Assembly (NCBI GenBank): GCA_024760905.1
Contig: CM045746.1
Coordinates: forward strand, 11,266,966 to 11,330,965
Reading direction: 5' to 3'
Origin: Plotosus lineatus
Lineage: Eukaryota; Chordata; Actinopteri; Siluriformes; Plotosidae
DNA length: 64,000 nt
The position numbers and the translations under genes were made by a program. Positions within the stretch are counted from its first letter, which is position 1, and the number at the start of each line of letters is the position of its first letter. The notes under the pieces were generated by a model that worked only from the letters and a program-made list of their open reading frames with translations, did no database searches and was not told the DNA's origin. Positions 33,640 to 43,859 of the stretch are shown here, in pieces.

Positions 33640-33965
33640 GACGGGACTCATTCATCCATTCATTCGGTAAGCTGCACAGTCTTAATTAGGGCCGCAAGGA
33701 GGCTGGGGTCTAACATAGCTGACTCAGGGTGGGGGTACGCCCTAAACGGCTTGCCAGGCAATCACTGGGCCTACACTCACACAACCATTCACACTTACAC
33801 TGTGCATGTTTTTGGACTGTGGAAAGAACCTGGAGTACCCAGAGGAAACCCAATCAAGCACAGGAAGAACATGCCAACTCCACACAGACGCAACTAAGCC
33901 CAGGAACCGAACCCAGGACCTTTGTGCTGTGAGGCGGATGTGCTAACAACTGTATCGCCTAGACA
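33640..33965 (-). mobile_element. family B SINE with L2-like tail, near complete
   Basis: Minus strand: head ending with GGGTTCGGTTCCTGG, body with GGCATGTTCTTCCTGTGCTT and GGGTACTCCAGGTTCTTTCC, and a tail ending CCCTAATTAAGACTGTGCAG then CTTACCGAATGAATGGATG. Confidence 0.85.
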
Positions 33966-34068
33966 GCATCAGACATAACAAACAGCTGAGAGAGAGAGGC
34001 TCTGTGATAGACATGTAACAACCTCACTGATTTTTACCTGTTTCGAAAGCAGAAAATTAAATTATTTA

Positions 34069-34183
34069 CAGTAGGGCCAATAAGTATTGAGCAACGTAAA
34101 AATGTGCAAGTTCACCCATTTACAAAGATAAGAGAGGTTTGTAATTTTCATCATAGGTACACATCAAGCTTGAGAGACAGAAT

Positions 34184-34219
<36 letters not shown>

Positions 34220-35643
34220 AGGAAATCACATTGTATGATTTTTAAACAATTTATTTGTGAAAATGGGAGGCCAATAAGTATTGGGCAGCCAGCAAAAGTT
34301 ATTTTTAATACTTTGTAATACATTGCCTTGGTTGGCAATGACAGAGGTCAAACGGTTCCTGTAGTTCTTGACCAGGTCTACACACACTTTAGTTTGTATT
34401 TTGTCCCACTCCTCTGCACAGATCTTCTCTAGAGCTTTGATGTTTGAGGGCTGTTGCTTGGCAACTCGAAGTTTTAACTCCCTCCACAGGTTTTCGATTG
34501 GGTTGAGGTCTGGAGACTGGCAAAGCCACTCCAGAACCTTGATATGCTTTTTACGGAGCCACTCCTTGGTTTTCTTGGCTGTGTGCTTTGGATCGTTATC
34601 ATGCTGGAAGACCCAGCCATGTTTCATCTTTAATGCTCTGACCGAGGGAAGGTTTTTACCCAAAATGTCACAATACATGGCCCCATTCATGTTGCCATTG
34701 AGACGGTGCAGTCTTCCTGTCCCTTTTGCAGAAAAGCATCCCCAAAGCATGATGTGTCCACCCCCATGCTTCACAGTAGGTATGGTGTTCTTGGGATGCA
34801 ACTCAGCATTCTTCTTTCTCCAAACACGGCGAGTGCTGTTTAAACCAAAAAGTTCAATTTTGGTCTCATCTGACCACATCGCATTCTCCCAATCCTCCTC
34901 TGGATCGTCCAGATGGTGTTTACCATATTTCAGACGGGGCTTCACATGTTTTTTGTTTAGTAGGGGAACCTTTCGGGCAATGCAGGATTTCATCTCATGA
35001 CGACGTAGTGTGTTAGTTATTGTCATCTTTGTGACGGTGGTTCCTGCCGTCTTCAAATCATTGACCAGTTCCTGCCGTGTAGTTCTGGGCTGATTACTCA
35101 CTGTTCTCAGGATCCTTTGAACCCCACGAGGTGACATCTTGCATGGAGCGCCACTCCTAGGGAGGTTGTCAGTGATGTTATACTTCTTCCATTTTCTAAT
35201 AATGTTTCCAACTGTTGATCTTTTCTCACAAAGTTGTTTTGACTCATCCCAGCTTTGTGCAGTTGTACAATTTTATCTCTGGTGTCTTTGGGAAGCTCTC
35301 TGGTCTTGGTCATGGTGAAGACATGTTTCTGACAGTTTGAAGGTGTGTGCAGGTTTGAAGGTGTCTCTTATGTGTCTAATCAGTTCAAACAGGTGTCATT
35401 CATACTGTTAACAAGTGGGGGCCGAAATAATGTTTGTTTTCTAGCTGCCCAATACTTATTGGCCTCCCATTTTCACAAATAAATTGTTTAAAAATCATAC
35501 AATGTGATTTCCTGGATTTTTTTTATACATTCTGTCTCTCAAGCTTGATGTGTACCTATGATGAAAATTACAAACCTCTCTTATCTTTTTAAAAGGGCGA
35601 ACTTGCACATTTTTACGTTTCCCAATACTTGTTGGTCCCACTG
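34069..35643 (-). mobile_element. Tc1/mariner transposon with long IR/DR-type termini, 1575 bp
   Basis: Starts CAGTAGGGCCAATAAGTATT; the right end inverted is CAGTGGGACCAACAAGTATT; TA flanks both sides (34067-34068, 35644-35645). The inverted repeats are about 200 bases long and well matched. The inner end of each contains a second GGCCAATAAGTATTGGGCAG motif, so each arm has two transposase-site-like direct repeats. An A run of about 34 bases has expanded in the left arm (34184-34217). The transposase lies between the arms on the minus strand. Confidence 0.95.
34226..35313 (-). pseudogene. Tc1 transposase with one frameshift
   Basis: The ATG at 35313 gives [20 protein letters not shown], the first helix of the paired-like DNA-binding domain. 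A one-base loss near 35237 shifts the frame, and the rest reads open from about 35230 to 34226, including [10 protein letters not shown] and [12 protein letters not shown]. The DDE domain is intact: [12 protein letters not shown] (first D), [14 protein letters not shown] (second D), and [16 protein letters not shown] (E), with 34 residues between the second D and the E. The enzyme would cut and paste the element at TA sites. The frameshift is the only break I see. Confidence 0.92.
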
Positions 35644-35819
35644 TACTATCTGGCAGCTCGTGACAGAAAAAAATTGAACAGAAGGTGTTTATTTTAAAAT
35701 AGTGAAATAATGAAAATTGGTAATTAGTGCAAAAAAAAAAAATGCCTTTGCAGTGGAAACTGTGATTTGTTATCTCTTCTTTGTTTTGTATCAGTTATTA
35801 CATTTATGCTGTTATAGCT

Positions 35820-36300
35820 TGGTGTAGTGTAGCATGTTCAGCTTACAGCAAGAAGGTCCTGGGTTTATGTCCCATTCTCAGTGGGGGTGTTTAGCCATCA
35901 GTGTGTTTCTGTCCCTTGCTAAAAGGGTTGTGTTAGGAAGGGCATCCGACGTAAAAACCTATGCCAAATGAAACGTGCGAATCATTCGCTGTGGTGACCT
36001 CTGATTAAGGGAAAAAGCTGGAAGGAAATGTCTGTCTCTCAGTGGGGGTGTCTCTGTATGGTGTTCGCATGTTCTCCCCAGGCTTGTGCGGGTTTCCTTC
36101 GGGTACTGCATGCATCATTAGGCTAATTAAACATGCACATTAAGCTAATTAAACATGCACATTAGGCTAATTATCTGTTCCAATTTGTCCTTCGGAGATT
36201 GATAGTCTGGTGAGATGTTTTGGGGGCACCTCTTTCGCCCAGAGTTGGCTGAGATAGGCTCCAGCCTCCTCTTAACCTGAGTAGGATTAAGCGCATCCTG
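35820..36300 (+). mobile_element. family B SINE, split by a small SINE insertion
   Basis: The head GGTGTAGTGTAGCATGTTCA and TCCTGGGTTTATGTCCC (decayed B box) is followed by GTGGGGGTGT. After the insertion the body continues (GTGTTCGCATGTTCTCCCCA, GTTTCCTTCGGGTACTGC) and then an L2-like tail (CCAGCCTCCTCTTAACCTGA, GTAGGATTAAGCGC). A three-fold repeat of an ATTAGGCTAATTAAACATGC-type unit lies at 36117-36172. Confidence 0.8.
35891..36036 (+). mobile_element. 5'-truncated RTE-tailed SINE, 146 bp
   Basis: Flanked by the 15-bp duplication TCTCAGTGGGGGTGT (35876-35890, 36037-36051). It begins at the end of the family A body (CAGTGTGTTTCTGTCCCTTG), then carries GAAGGGCATCCGACGTAAAA fused to CATTCGCTGTGGTGACC and AAAGCTGGAAGGAAATG, that is, the RTE-type tail only. 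Confidence 0.9.
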
Positions 36301-36351
36301 CATATGAATAGGATGGGATATTGTGCCTTGATGGTTTGAGGGCCATTACTT

Positions 36352-36357
36352 TTTGTT

Positions 36358-36408
<51 letters not shown>
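36352..36408 (+). repeat. (GT)n-(GA)n microsatellite
   Basis: GT run followed directly by a GA run. Confidence 0.97.
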
Positions 36409-36412
<4 letters not shown>

Positions 36413-36639
36413 GGAAAATATGTAATTCTGTATCCTGTAATTTTGAAGGTATTCAAAATGAATCTCGACATTTGCTGTTAGATCCGCAAAATAATAAAAA
36501 TAAATAAATAAAATTTGGAGTTTTCCTTGAAGTACAGCCAAGGAGACAGAAGAAAAGAATGACAGCAGACGGAGGGAGGGGGGAAAGATGGCAAAAATAA
36601 ATGAGAAATAATCAGATAAGGCTGACAGAGAAGGAGGGA

Positions 36640-36880
36640 AGATGTGAAAGTGTTTAAACAGAAGAAAGATTGTTTAATTACACTAAATGGCTCCTGTGTT
36701 TATGCTAATGTCCCCGTGTGATAAATATTAAATTGTTCTCTTTATCTCTTCTCTCTAAGGCTTTAGCCAATTTCACCCCATTTTATAGCCAATTAAGGAG
36801 GATTAATCGGCTTTCTCATGGTGGATAAACTGAAGACGTTTAAAGAGGTCCAAAGTCCAATTTGCTACTTGTAAGGATCC
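36640..36880. other. candidate conserved noncoding element
   Basis: Non-repetitive DNA dense in homeodomain-like motifs: TTTAATTACACTAAATGG, CCAATTAAGGAGGATTAATC and TGATAAATATTAAATTG. It has no open frame or family match. The look is that of vertebrate developmental enhancers, but conservation cannot be tested here. Confidence 0.3.
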
Positions 36881-37204
36881 ATTAGCAGTGAAAAATGAAT
36901 ATAAATTCAAAACATTACAGGCCATGTTAGCATTTTATTTTAATTGCGTTTTTAATTTCCTAACTGTACACTGATCATGATCTTGTGTTTGGCCACTATA
37001 TTCATGCACAACTCCATACTTCCTGTCTCTCTGTCTCTCCTGTCGATCCATCCATCCAGCGTCTGTAATAAGTCTGCATAATCTGGAGTCTTGTAATAAG
37101 TAGGAGGGTAAGATTTGATATTTGCCTGCAGTATATACTACACAGGAATAGCATAAATTGATTGGTTCACTACCTTGGGATAACAGACTTCCATATATAC
37201 TACA

Positions 37205-37790
37205 TGTATACAACCAGCGGTGGGCCGTCAGGGCCAACAAAGCCTTCTCTGCTGACCTGAACACTATCAGAAGCACTGTCCTACATTTGCAACTTAAATT
37301 TTAGCGTTTGTCAAATACATTATTAATCTATTTCCAATAGTCTGTTCTTTTCGTTTCATAGTGTCTCTTGGCTGCACTGCTTGCAGTCCGTGTGTGTGGA
37401 TGATATATTTTTATTTTTTATTTTTTTGTCCAATCAGATTTGAGCTTCCGTGTAGTTGCCAGGTCAGTGTAATCTGCGAAAGACTTTCAGAATCAGCAGT
37501 GCTGGCCGAATGCCACTCAAACTGTATTAGCAGTGAGGCTGTTTCTTTCACCAATCAGATTTCACATTTGCCTCACAAAGCCAGTGAGTGGGACTAAAAT
37601 AACCTCAGCATTTTCCCCTTCTCTGATTGGTTGGTTAGAGCAAAGTTTGCTGAATAGTCTTTAATGATCTGCACACGACACTTTTAAGTTAGAATTATTA
37701 TATCCACAATGGCTAACGGAAGAGGAGAAATTGATCTGGTGTCGGACTTAATTCTGAAAAATCTTCAAGGCAGACAGAGGTGAAAGTAAG
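37205..37790 (+). mobile_element. hAT-like element 5' end (ZMYM1-like transposase start)
   Basis: CAGCGGTGGGCCGTCAGGGC is a terminus I recognise from fish hAT-like elements. About 500 bases downstream the ATG at 37709 opens MANGRGEIDLVSDLILKNLQ, resembling the N terminus of zinc-finger-MYM-type hAT transposases; it stops at 37783. The remainder of the transposase and the other terminus are missing. Confidence 0.45.
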
Positions 37791-38264
37791 CAGGAACGCA
37801 CTGGAATGCTGTGCCAGTAAGAAATATACAGACCTCGGAACGCACCGGAACGCCTTGGAACACCTCGGATAAGAAACTTCACCCATGTATGCAATGCGAG
37901 GCCTTTCTTTTTTCATGGAAATTTTACTGAAATAAATATAAAATTGATGAATACTTAAAAATCATCACCAGAATTTGCCTTCTGTAACATGTTGAACTTG
38001 ATTTTAGTGTTATTTTGAACTTGATTTTAAGTTTGTTTTGTTCTGCTTTTCTTGCTGTATTTGTACTAAAATTCTAAAAATATTTTAGAGACACAGCTCT
38101 TAGCAACCTGCTCGCATGTGCACTCACCATGTCGCCCATAAATTGTCACTTCCCATGAACAATTCACAATTCTCTTCAGAGAAAAGAGATCCAGGGAAGT
38201 TTGGAAGTTAGCATTCTGTGTGAAGTGGGTTGTCGCAATGTTTCATAAATTATCAACAAGTCAA
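37791..38264. other. unassigned DNA
   Basis: No gene or repeat family recognised. A GGAACGCACYGGAACGCC-like phrase recurs at 37793, 37838 and 37850. Confidence 0.35.
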
Positions 38265-39113
38265 CTTGCTGTGGCTTTTTCGATTGCTTCCATTAGGGGT
38301 TCCTCACAGCGGATCATCCGTCTCCATCTAATGCTGTTCGTAACACCAATCATCTACATGTCCTCCCTCACCACAGCTATAATCGTCCTCTTTGGACTTT
38401 CTGTTTTCTTTCTACCAGGCAGTTCCATCTCCACCTCTTCCCTTTTTGTCAGCGATACAGTCTCCAAACCATACAGCATACTCGGGCTTACTACTGTCTT
38501 ATAAACCCTTTGCTTCACTTTTGCAGATATTCTTTCATCTAAATTCCATCTAGCCACTTTTCTCCACCTATTCTATCCTGCCTACACTCTACACTTCTTT
38601 ACCACACTCTGTGCTACCTTGGATAGATGATCCTTTCATCACTCATTCACACTCATGTACCCTGTCTTACTTCGGCTGCCTTGTATTATTCTTATCTCTA
38701 TTATGTACCCCCACTGCTCCAGACTCATCTCAACCTGTTCCCAATCCTCATTTCAGATCACAATTTCATCTGCAAACATCACAGTCCAGGGAGAATCTCA
38801 TCTGACCTTGCCAGTTAACCTGTCCATGACCACCGCAAACAGGAAAGGGCTCAGAGCCAATCCTTGATGGAATCCCTCCTCTACCTTGGACCAGTCAATC
38901 ATTTTTACTGCATACGTTGCCGCTGGTACATACTCATACGTATCCTGTACCACCCTTACATACCCTCTGCCACTCCTGACTTCCTCATACAGTACCACAA
39001 CTCCTCTCGTGGCACTCTCCTATATGCTTTCTTCAGGTCAACAAACACACAGTGCCACTGCTCATCTTCCCAGTACTTCATCAGCATTTCCAATGCAAAA
39101 TTGTGAGGCGTGC
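38265..39113 (-). mobile_element. RTE-like LINE, part 1 (3' part), split by the foldback element
   Basis: The minus strand encodes WHCVFVDLKKAYRRVPREEL, WYCMRKSGVA, LALSPFLFAVVMDRLTGKVR and RVYKTVVSPSMLYGLETVSL, matching the RTE-like copies at 27102 and 53684 but more diverged. The C-terminal segment is internally deleted: TKREEVEMELPGRKK jumps from the end of RT to the RPRGRPKRRF-equivalent, skipping some 60 codons. The 5'-ward part of the same copy lies at 43668-43790 beyond the foldback element. Confidence 0.8.
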
Positions 39114-39498
39114 CACTGAAAGTAGGCAATTGTCGCACAGACCACTTTTAAGATAAAAGCCAGAAAAGTAAAAATGATCAATTTTTATCGAAATTCGGAT
39201 TTTTGCATCAACTATTAAAACAAGTGTTTAACTATCACTTGCTCAGGTGAAATCGACTCAAACTCAAAAAAATGTCTTTTATTTCTGTTTTTCTGACGAG
39301 TACCCTCATAAAACTAGATAAAAACAGTAGCAAACTTACTGGTTTTCTTTGCAATTATTCACTGAGTTCGGGACAAGACACACTATAATCCATATACCAG
39401 AAGAACGGCCGAGAAGTAGTCTCTCCATTTTGGATACTGTTTTGATATTAAAATGCAGTTTCAGCGAATAAAATAAAGATTATGAAGACAATATGCTC

Positions 39499-40461
39499 AA
39501 TGCAGCCATGAAGCGGGCGGGGGGGGGGCAGTAACCACTGTCTCTCCCCCTTATGCCGTCCCAAGCCCGGATAAATGCAGAGGGTTGCGACAGGAAGGGC
39601 ATCCGGCGTAAAACTTCTGCCACATTAAAAAATGCAAATGATCAATACAGAATTCATACCGGATCGGTCGAGGCCCGGGTTAACAACGACCGCCATCAGT
39701 GCTGTCAACCAACAGGGTGCTGATGGAAATTGGACTACTGTTGGTCGAAGACGTCGAAGAAGGAGAGGCGGGAGGCATGTCCGTAGGCAGAGAGATAAGA
39801 GGAAATGCGTGAGCCTAGGACTGAGAGTAGGGACTTTGAATGTTGGAACTATGCAAGGAAAAGATAGGGAGCTGGCTGACATGATGCAGAGGAGGAAGGT
39901 GGACATACTGTGTGTTCAGGAGACCAGGTGGAAAGGTAGAAAGGCTAGAAGCTTAGGAGCAGGGTTTAAACTGTTTTATAATGGTGTGGCGGCAAGAATG
40001 AAGGGAAAAGTGTACAAGACGGTGATGAGGCCAGCAATGTTGTATGGTTTAGAGACAGTGGCACTGGGGAAAAGACAGGAGTCCGAGTTGGAGGTAGCAG
40101 AGATGAAAATGTTGAGGTTCTCTTTGGGAGTAACGAGGATGGATAGGATCAGAAATGAGTACATCAGAGGGACAGCACATGTTAGATGTTTTGAAGACAA
40201 AGTCAGAGAGGCTAGATTGGATGGTTTGGACATGTACAGAGGAGGGATAGTGAGTATATTGGTCGTAGGATGCTGAGGTTGGAACTACCAGGCAAAAGGC
40301 CCAGAGGAAGACCAAAGAGAAGATTTATGGATGCGGTGAAGGCGGACATGAAGGTCGTTGGAGTAAGAGTAGAAGATGCAGAGGATAGGGAGAGATGGAG
40401 GCAGATCATTTGCTGTGGCAACCCCTGAAGGGAACAGCCGAAAGGAAAAGAAGAAGAAGAA
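39499..40461 (+). mobile_element. internally deleted RTE-like LINE, both ends present
   Basis: Inserted in the left arm of the foldback element, with AAGACAATATGCTC repeated at 39485-39498 and 40463-40476 (the first bases may also belong to the (GAA)n tail). It begins AATGCAGCCATGAAG, has the leader GACAGGAAGGGCATCCGGCG and GATCGGTCGAGGCCCGGGTT, and jumps within the endonuclease to the end of RT. It ends GGCAACCCCTGAAGGGAACA, AGCCGAAAGGAAAAG(AAG)n. Confidence 0.92.
39632..40276 (+). pseudogene. chimeric endonuclease/RT-C-terminal frame of the deleted LINE
   Basis: A 214-codon open frame. It starts within the N-terminal extension and endonuclease start (LGLRVGTLNVGTMQGKDREL, VDILCVQETRWKGRKARSLG), then at about residue 115 (FYNGVAARMKGKVYKTV) passes into the C-terminal part of RT (MLYGLETVALGKRQESELEV) and the following helix. 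Roughly 2 kb of coding sequence present in the copy at 53173-56250 is absent. The endonuclease lacks its C-terminal half and the RT lacks its palm, so no enzyme is encoded. Confidence 0.85.
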
Positions 40462-41266
40462 GAAGACAATATGCTCGTAAACAATGCAGGCTAGTTGCTA
40501 AGGAAGATCTGAAATGAGCATACTGATTGGTCAGCTCGGGCTCGCACATGCGCAGTGCCCGTCACACGTTAACTTCCGGTTTAATTCCTGACTCTAGTCA
40601 TGCGGAACTTCAATAATAACTCTCTTCAATAACAGTCATTAAGTTTATTTATAATATTGTGAATACACATAATTTCTGCAAAAGGAGAGTGAAATGTCAT
40701 CTGTGATGTCCAGCAGCATTAGTATAGCTGTTAAATTCGACGCGGGAATTGGTCTTTGAAGCTGCTGGAATGCTTGGTGTTCTTGAAGATTATTTCGCCA
40801 GTGAGTATTTTTCTCTGCATGCAAAATTTGATTATGGAATTTTTTTGATTATTTGATTTGTGTGTAATCTTGTCTGGACTGGACATGCTGGATCGTGGGT
40901 TGTTTAGTTTTGTACAAAAATTGGTCAAGACCTGACAAATAATTAAATGTTTCATCCTTTTACATATGAACAAACTGATGATGATGATGATGATGATGCC
41001 ATCTGTGTTGATGAAGATTTTGAATTTGATGTTAATAAAGAAGAGGCATCTGTTAATAAAAGTGTGCATGAGTTGTGTTGGTGGTGAGGATATAGATTAA
41101 GATGATAAATATTGAGGCCAGAGTTGATGATGCCAATTGTGTTGATGAAGAAGAGGCATCTGTTAATATAAGTGTGATGAGTCAGTTTTGTTGTGTTTGG
41201 GATGAGATGTGATCCTTTCTGCTGAGCAAGTATTTAGATGAAGATGATAATGCTGAGGGCAGAGTT

Positions 41267-41604
41267 CATTTAATTTTCTGTAACCGCTTCATCCTAATTA
41301 GGGTCGCGGGGAGGCTGGTGCCCATCCCAGCCAACTCAGGGCGAGGGCAGAGTACACCCTGGACAGCTCGCCAGGCCATCGCAGGGCGGAAACACGCTGA
41401 CGGCTTTGCAGCTACTCTTGTCGAAAGTCAGCAATGGTTCTTTTACATGCCTCACACCATAGACAGTGAGAGACATGGCTGGCCTTTGATAACCCAGTTA
41501 GCTGCACTGGGGGGACAGTGACAACCTTGTGGAGAGTGGGACTCGAACCCCCAACCTTTGGATTAGCGATCCAGTGCCTTATACCACTAGACCACCACTG
41601 CCCC
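41267..41604 (-). mobile_element. family A SINE with L2-like tail, complete
   Basis: Flanked by GAGGGCAGAGTT at 41255-41266 and 41605-41616. Minus strand: GGTGGTCTAGTGGTATAAGG head, GGGTTCGAGTCCC B box, complete body and L2-like tail ending ATTAGGATGAAGCGGTTACA. It lies in the left arm of the foldback element only, so it inserted after the palindrome formed. Confidence 0.93.
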
Positions 41605-42394
41605 GAGGGCAGAGTTGATGAAGCTTACTTGTATAAAAAGATCAGAGCGTTTTGTTATATGGTTTTCTTATATATAGCTTTCTTAATTTCAGTGTGATTG
41701 TTTGAACCTGACAGTGTTTTTTTTTTCAATCAATATCATTAAGGATAAGAGTTTTAGGAAGAGATGATAAGAGAAATCATCCTCATTTTAATCTGACACG
41801 CCCTTTTTAAACCCATCAGTCACCGTGGTAACCCCCAAAAAATGAACAAAAAAACGACTTGTTTTTTTTTTTCATTTCTGTTTATTCCAATAAGATCAGT
41901 CTGTATCTTTTTGACCATTATATAAAGGTTCAAATGCCTTCAAATGATACTGATTGAAAAAAACACTGTCAGGTTTAAACAATCACACTGAAATTAAGAA
42001 AACCATATATAAGATAACCATATAACAAAACTCTCTGATCTCTTTATACAAGTAAGCTTCATCAATTCTGCCCTCAGCATTATCATCTTCATCTATATCT
42101 TGCTCAGCAGATAAAAACTTCACAAACACCAGTCATCACACTTTTATTAACAGATGCCTCTTCTTCATCAACAAGAAAATCAAAACCTTCATCAACACAG
42201 CTGGCATCATCATCATCAGTTTGTTTATATGTAAAAGGTATGAAACATTTAAGTATTTTTCAGGTCTTGGCTGATTTTTGTACAAAACTAAACAACCCAC
42301 GATCCAGCATGTCCAGTCCAGACAAGATTACACACAAATCAAACAATCAAAAAAAATACATAATCGAATTTTGCATGCAGAGAAAAATACCAAT

Positions 42395-42695
42395 ACTCAT
42401 ACAATACTCATATTAAGTTTCTAAAGTACATAATACTGAACATATGGGATTTTCTTTGACTCAAGTGCAATGAAATCATTTCTTTCTTAATATTCCAACA
42501 GACCTGAGGTATCTCACACACACACAGACAGTAAGCAGTGGGTGATTTGTGCATCTGTCGCACCATTTGCACTCATTTGCCCCACTCCCTTCATATACTG
42601 TATTTTCTTCCATTCAAATTGCACTAGTTCATCTGGATGCTGTTAATTTAACCGTTTACACACTGTGTGTGTGTGTGTGTGTGTGTGACAGAGAG
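42395..42695. other. right-arm-specific segment with (GT)n-(GA)n
   Basis: This segment of the right arm has no counterpart in the left arm: the inverted repeat stops after AGAGAAAAATAC and resumes at ATAATCTTCTTCAAAGCC. It contains CACACACACACAGACAG, a GT run (42666-42687) and a GA run (42690-42712). It is either an insertion in this arm or a deletion in the other. Confidence 0.5.
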
Positions 42696-43667
42696 AGAGA
42701 GAGAGAGAGAGATAATCTTCTTCAAAGCCGAATTCCAGTGTCGACTTTAACATCTATACTAATGCAGCTAGACATCACAGATGACATTTCACTCTCCTTT
42801 TCCAGAAATGATGTGTATTTACAATCTTATAAATAAACCCACTTACTGTTATTGAAGAGAAAGTCGGAGATAAGTTCCACATGCGGTATACTAGAGTCAG
42901 GAAGTAAACCGGAAGTTAACGTGTGACAGGCACTGAGCATGTGCAATGTGAGCATGTGCCCGAGTTCACCAATCAGGGTGCTCGTTTCAGCTCTTCCTTA
43001 GCAACTAGCCTGCATATCATCTTTATAACCTTTATTTTATTCACTGAAACGGCATTTTAATATTAAAACGGTATCCAAAATGGAGAGATGACTTACGACC
43101 GTTCTTCTGGTGTATGGATTATAGTGTGTCTTGTACTGAACTCGGTGAATAATTGCAAAGAAAACCAGTAAATTTGCTACTGTTTTTATCTAGTTTTATG
43201 AGGGTACTCGTCAGAAAAATGGAAATAAAAGGCATTTTTCGTGAGTTTTAGTCGATTTCACTTCAACAAGTGATAGTTGGATACTTGTTCTAATGGTTTA
43301 TGCAAAAATCTGAATTTCGATAAAAAATGACCATTTTAACTTTTTTGGCCATTTTCTCGAAAGTGGTCTGTGCGACAAACGCCTACATTCGTTGGTCTCA
43401 CATATGGCTGAGGTGCATAAAAATGTTTGGTTGCTGAGGACTAATGATCTTGGGAGAAGTGCAATCTTTGTGCTCATTTTTCTCTAAAACGTCTTTTGAA
43501 ATTTTTAGTTGAATGCTGACACAAGAAATGGCATAGCTCGCTCAGTTTTCAAGATATTGACAAACTGTTTGCTGCATTTTGCAGCTTTGGGCCTCCTCTA
43601 TCTAACTGTGTAAAATCTCATTTTTCATTTTTGGACACAAGAGCCTACTTTCGGTCGAGTGGCTCGA

Positions 43668-43790
43668 TATATGTAGTGCTATTTTGCAGCATGAAACCAT
43701 ACTGCTGTTCAATGATCACCACCCCTCCTTTCAGCCTGGATTCCACTATCTTTCCTAGAGCTTCATAGTGTGACTCATCAACTCTGTACA
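43668..43790 (-). mobile_element. RTE-like LINE, part 2 (5'-ward part)
   Basis: The minus strand encodes QQYGFMLQNSTT preceded by VESRLKGG, matching EQQFGFMPRKSTTDAVF of the copy at 53684-54706. In that copy the next residues continue directly into the sequence found at 39091-39113, so the foldback element split one LINE. Confidence 0.8.
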
Positions 43791-43859
43791 AGAACATTTC
43801 ATCAGGGATTTATTTCATCTACCATGATTTTGTTAAACATTCTGGGTAAAACTTTACTG

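Larger units (their letters stand above)
39108..43668. mobile_element. large foldback (palindromic) element
   Basis: The left arm (39108-39498, 40477-41266, 41617-41745, counting out two insertions) is the inverted repeat of the right arm (41945-43668). Paired landmarks include TGTCGCACAGACCACTTT (39129) against AAAGTGGTCTGTGCGACA (43361), GGTTTTCTTTGCAATTATTC against GAATAATTGCAAAGAAAACC, ACGTTAACTTCCGG against CCGGAAGTTAACGT, and GACTGGACATGCTGGATCGT against ACGATCCAGCATGTCCAGTC. The spacer is about 200 bases around 41745-41945. It splits an RTE-like LINE. I find no transposase and cannot name the superfamily. Confidence 0.88.

Noticed and set aside
39632..40276. 214-codon frame as an intact endonuclease gene
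   Set aside because: It joins two distant parts of a LINE protein across an internal deletion, and neither enzyme domain is complete.
40977..41260. Asp/Glu-rich coding segment in the foldback arm (GATGATGAT repeats)
   Set aside because: The acidic reading comes from a (GAT)n run and its local duplication. The mirrored arm does not keep the frame.
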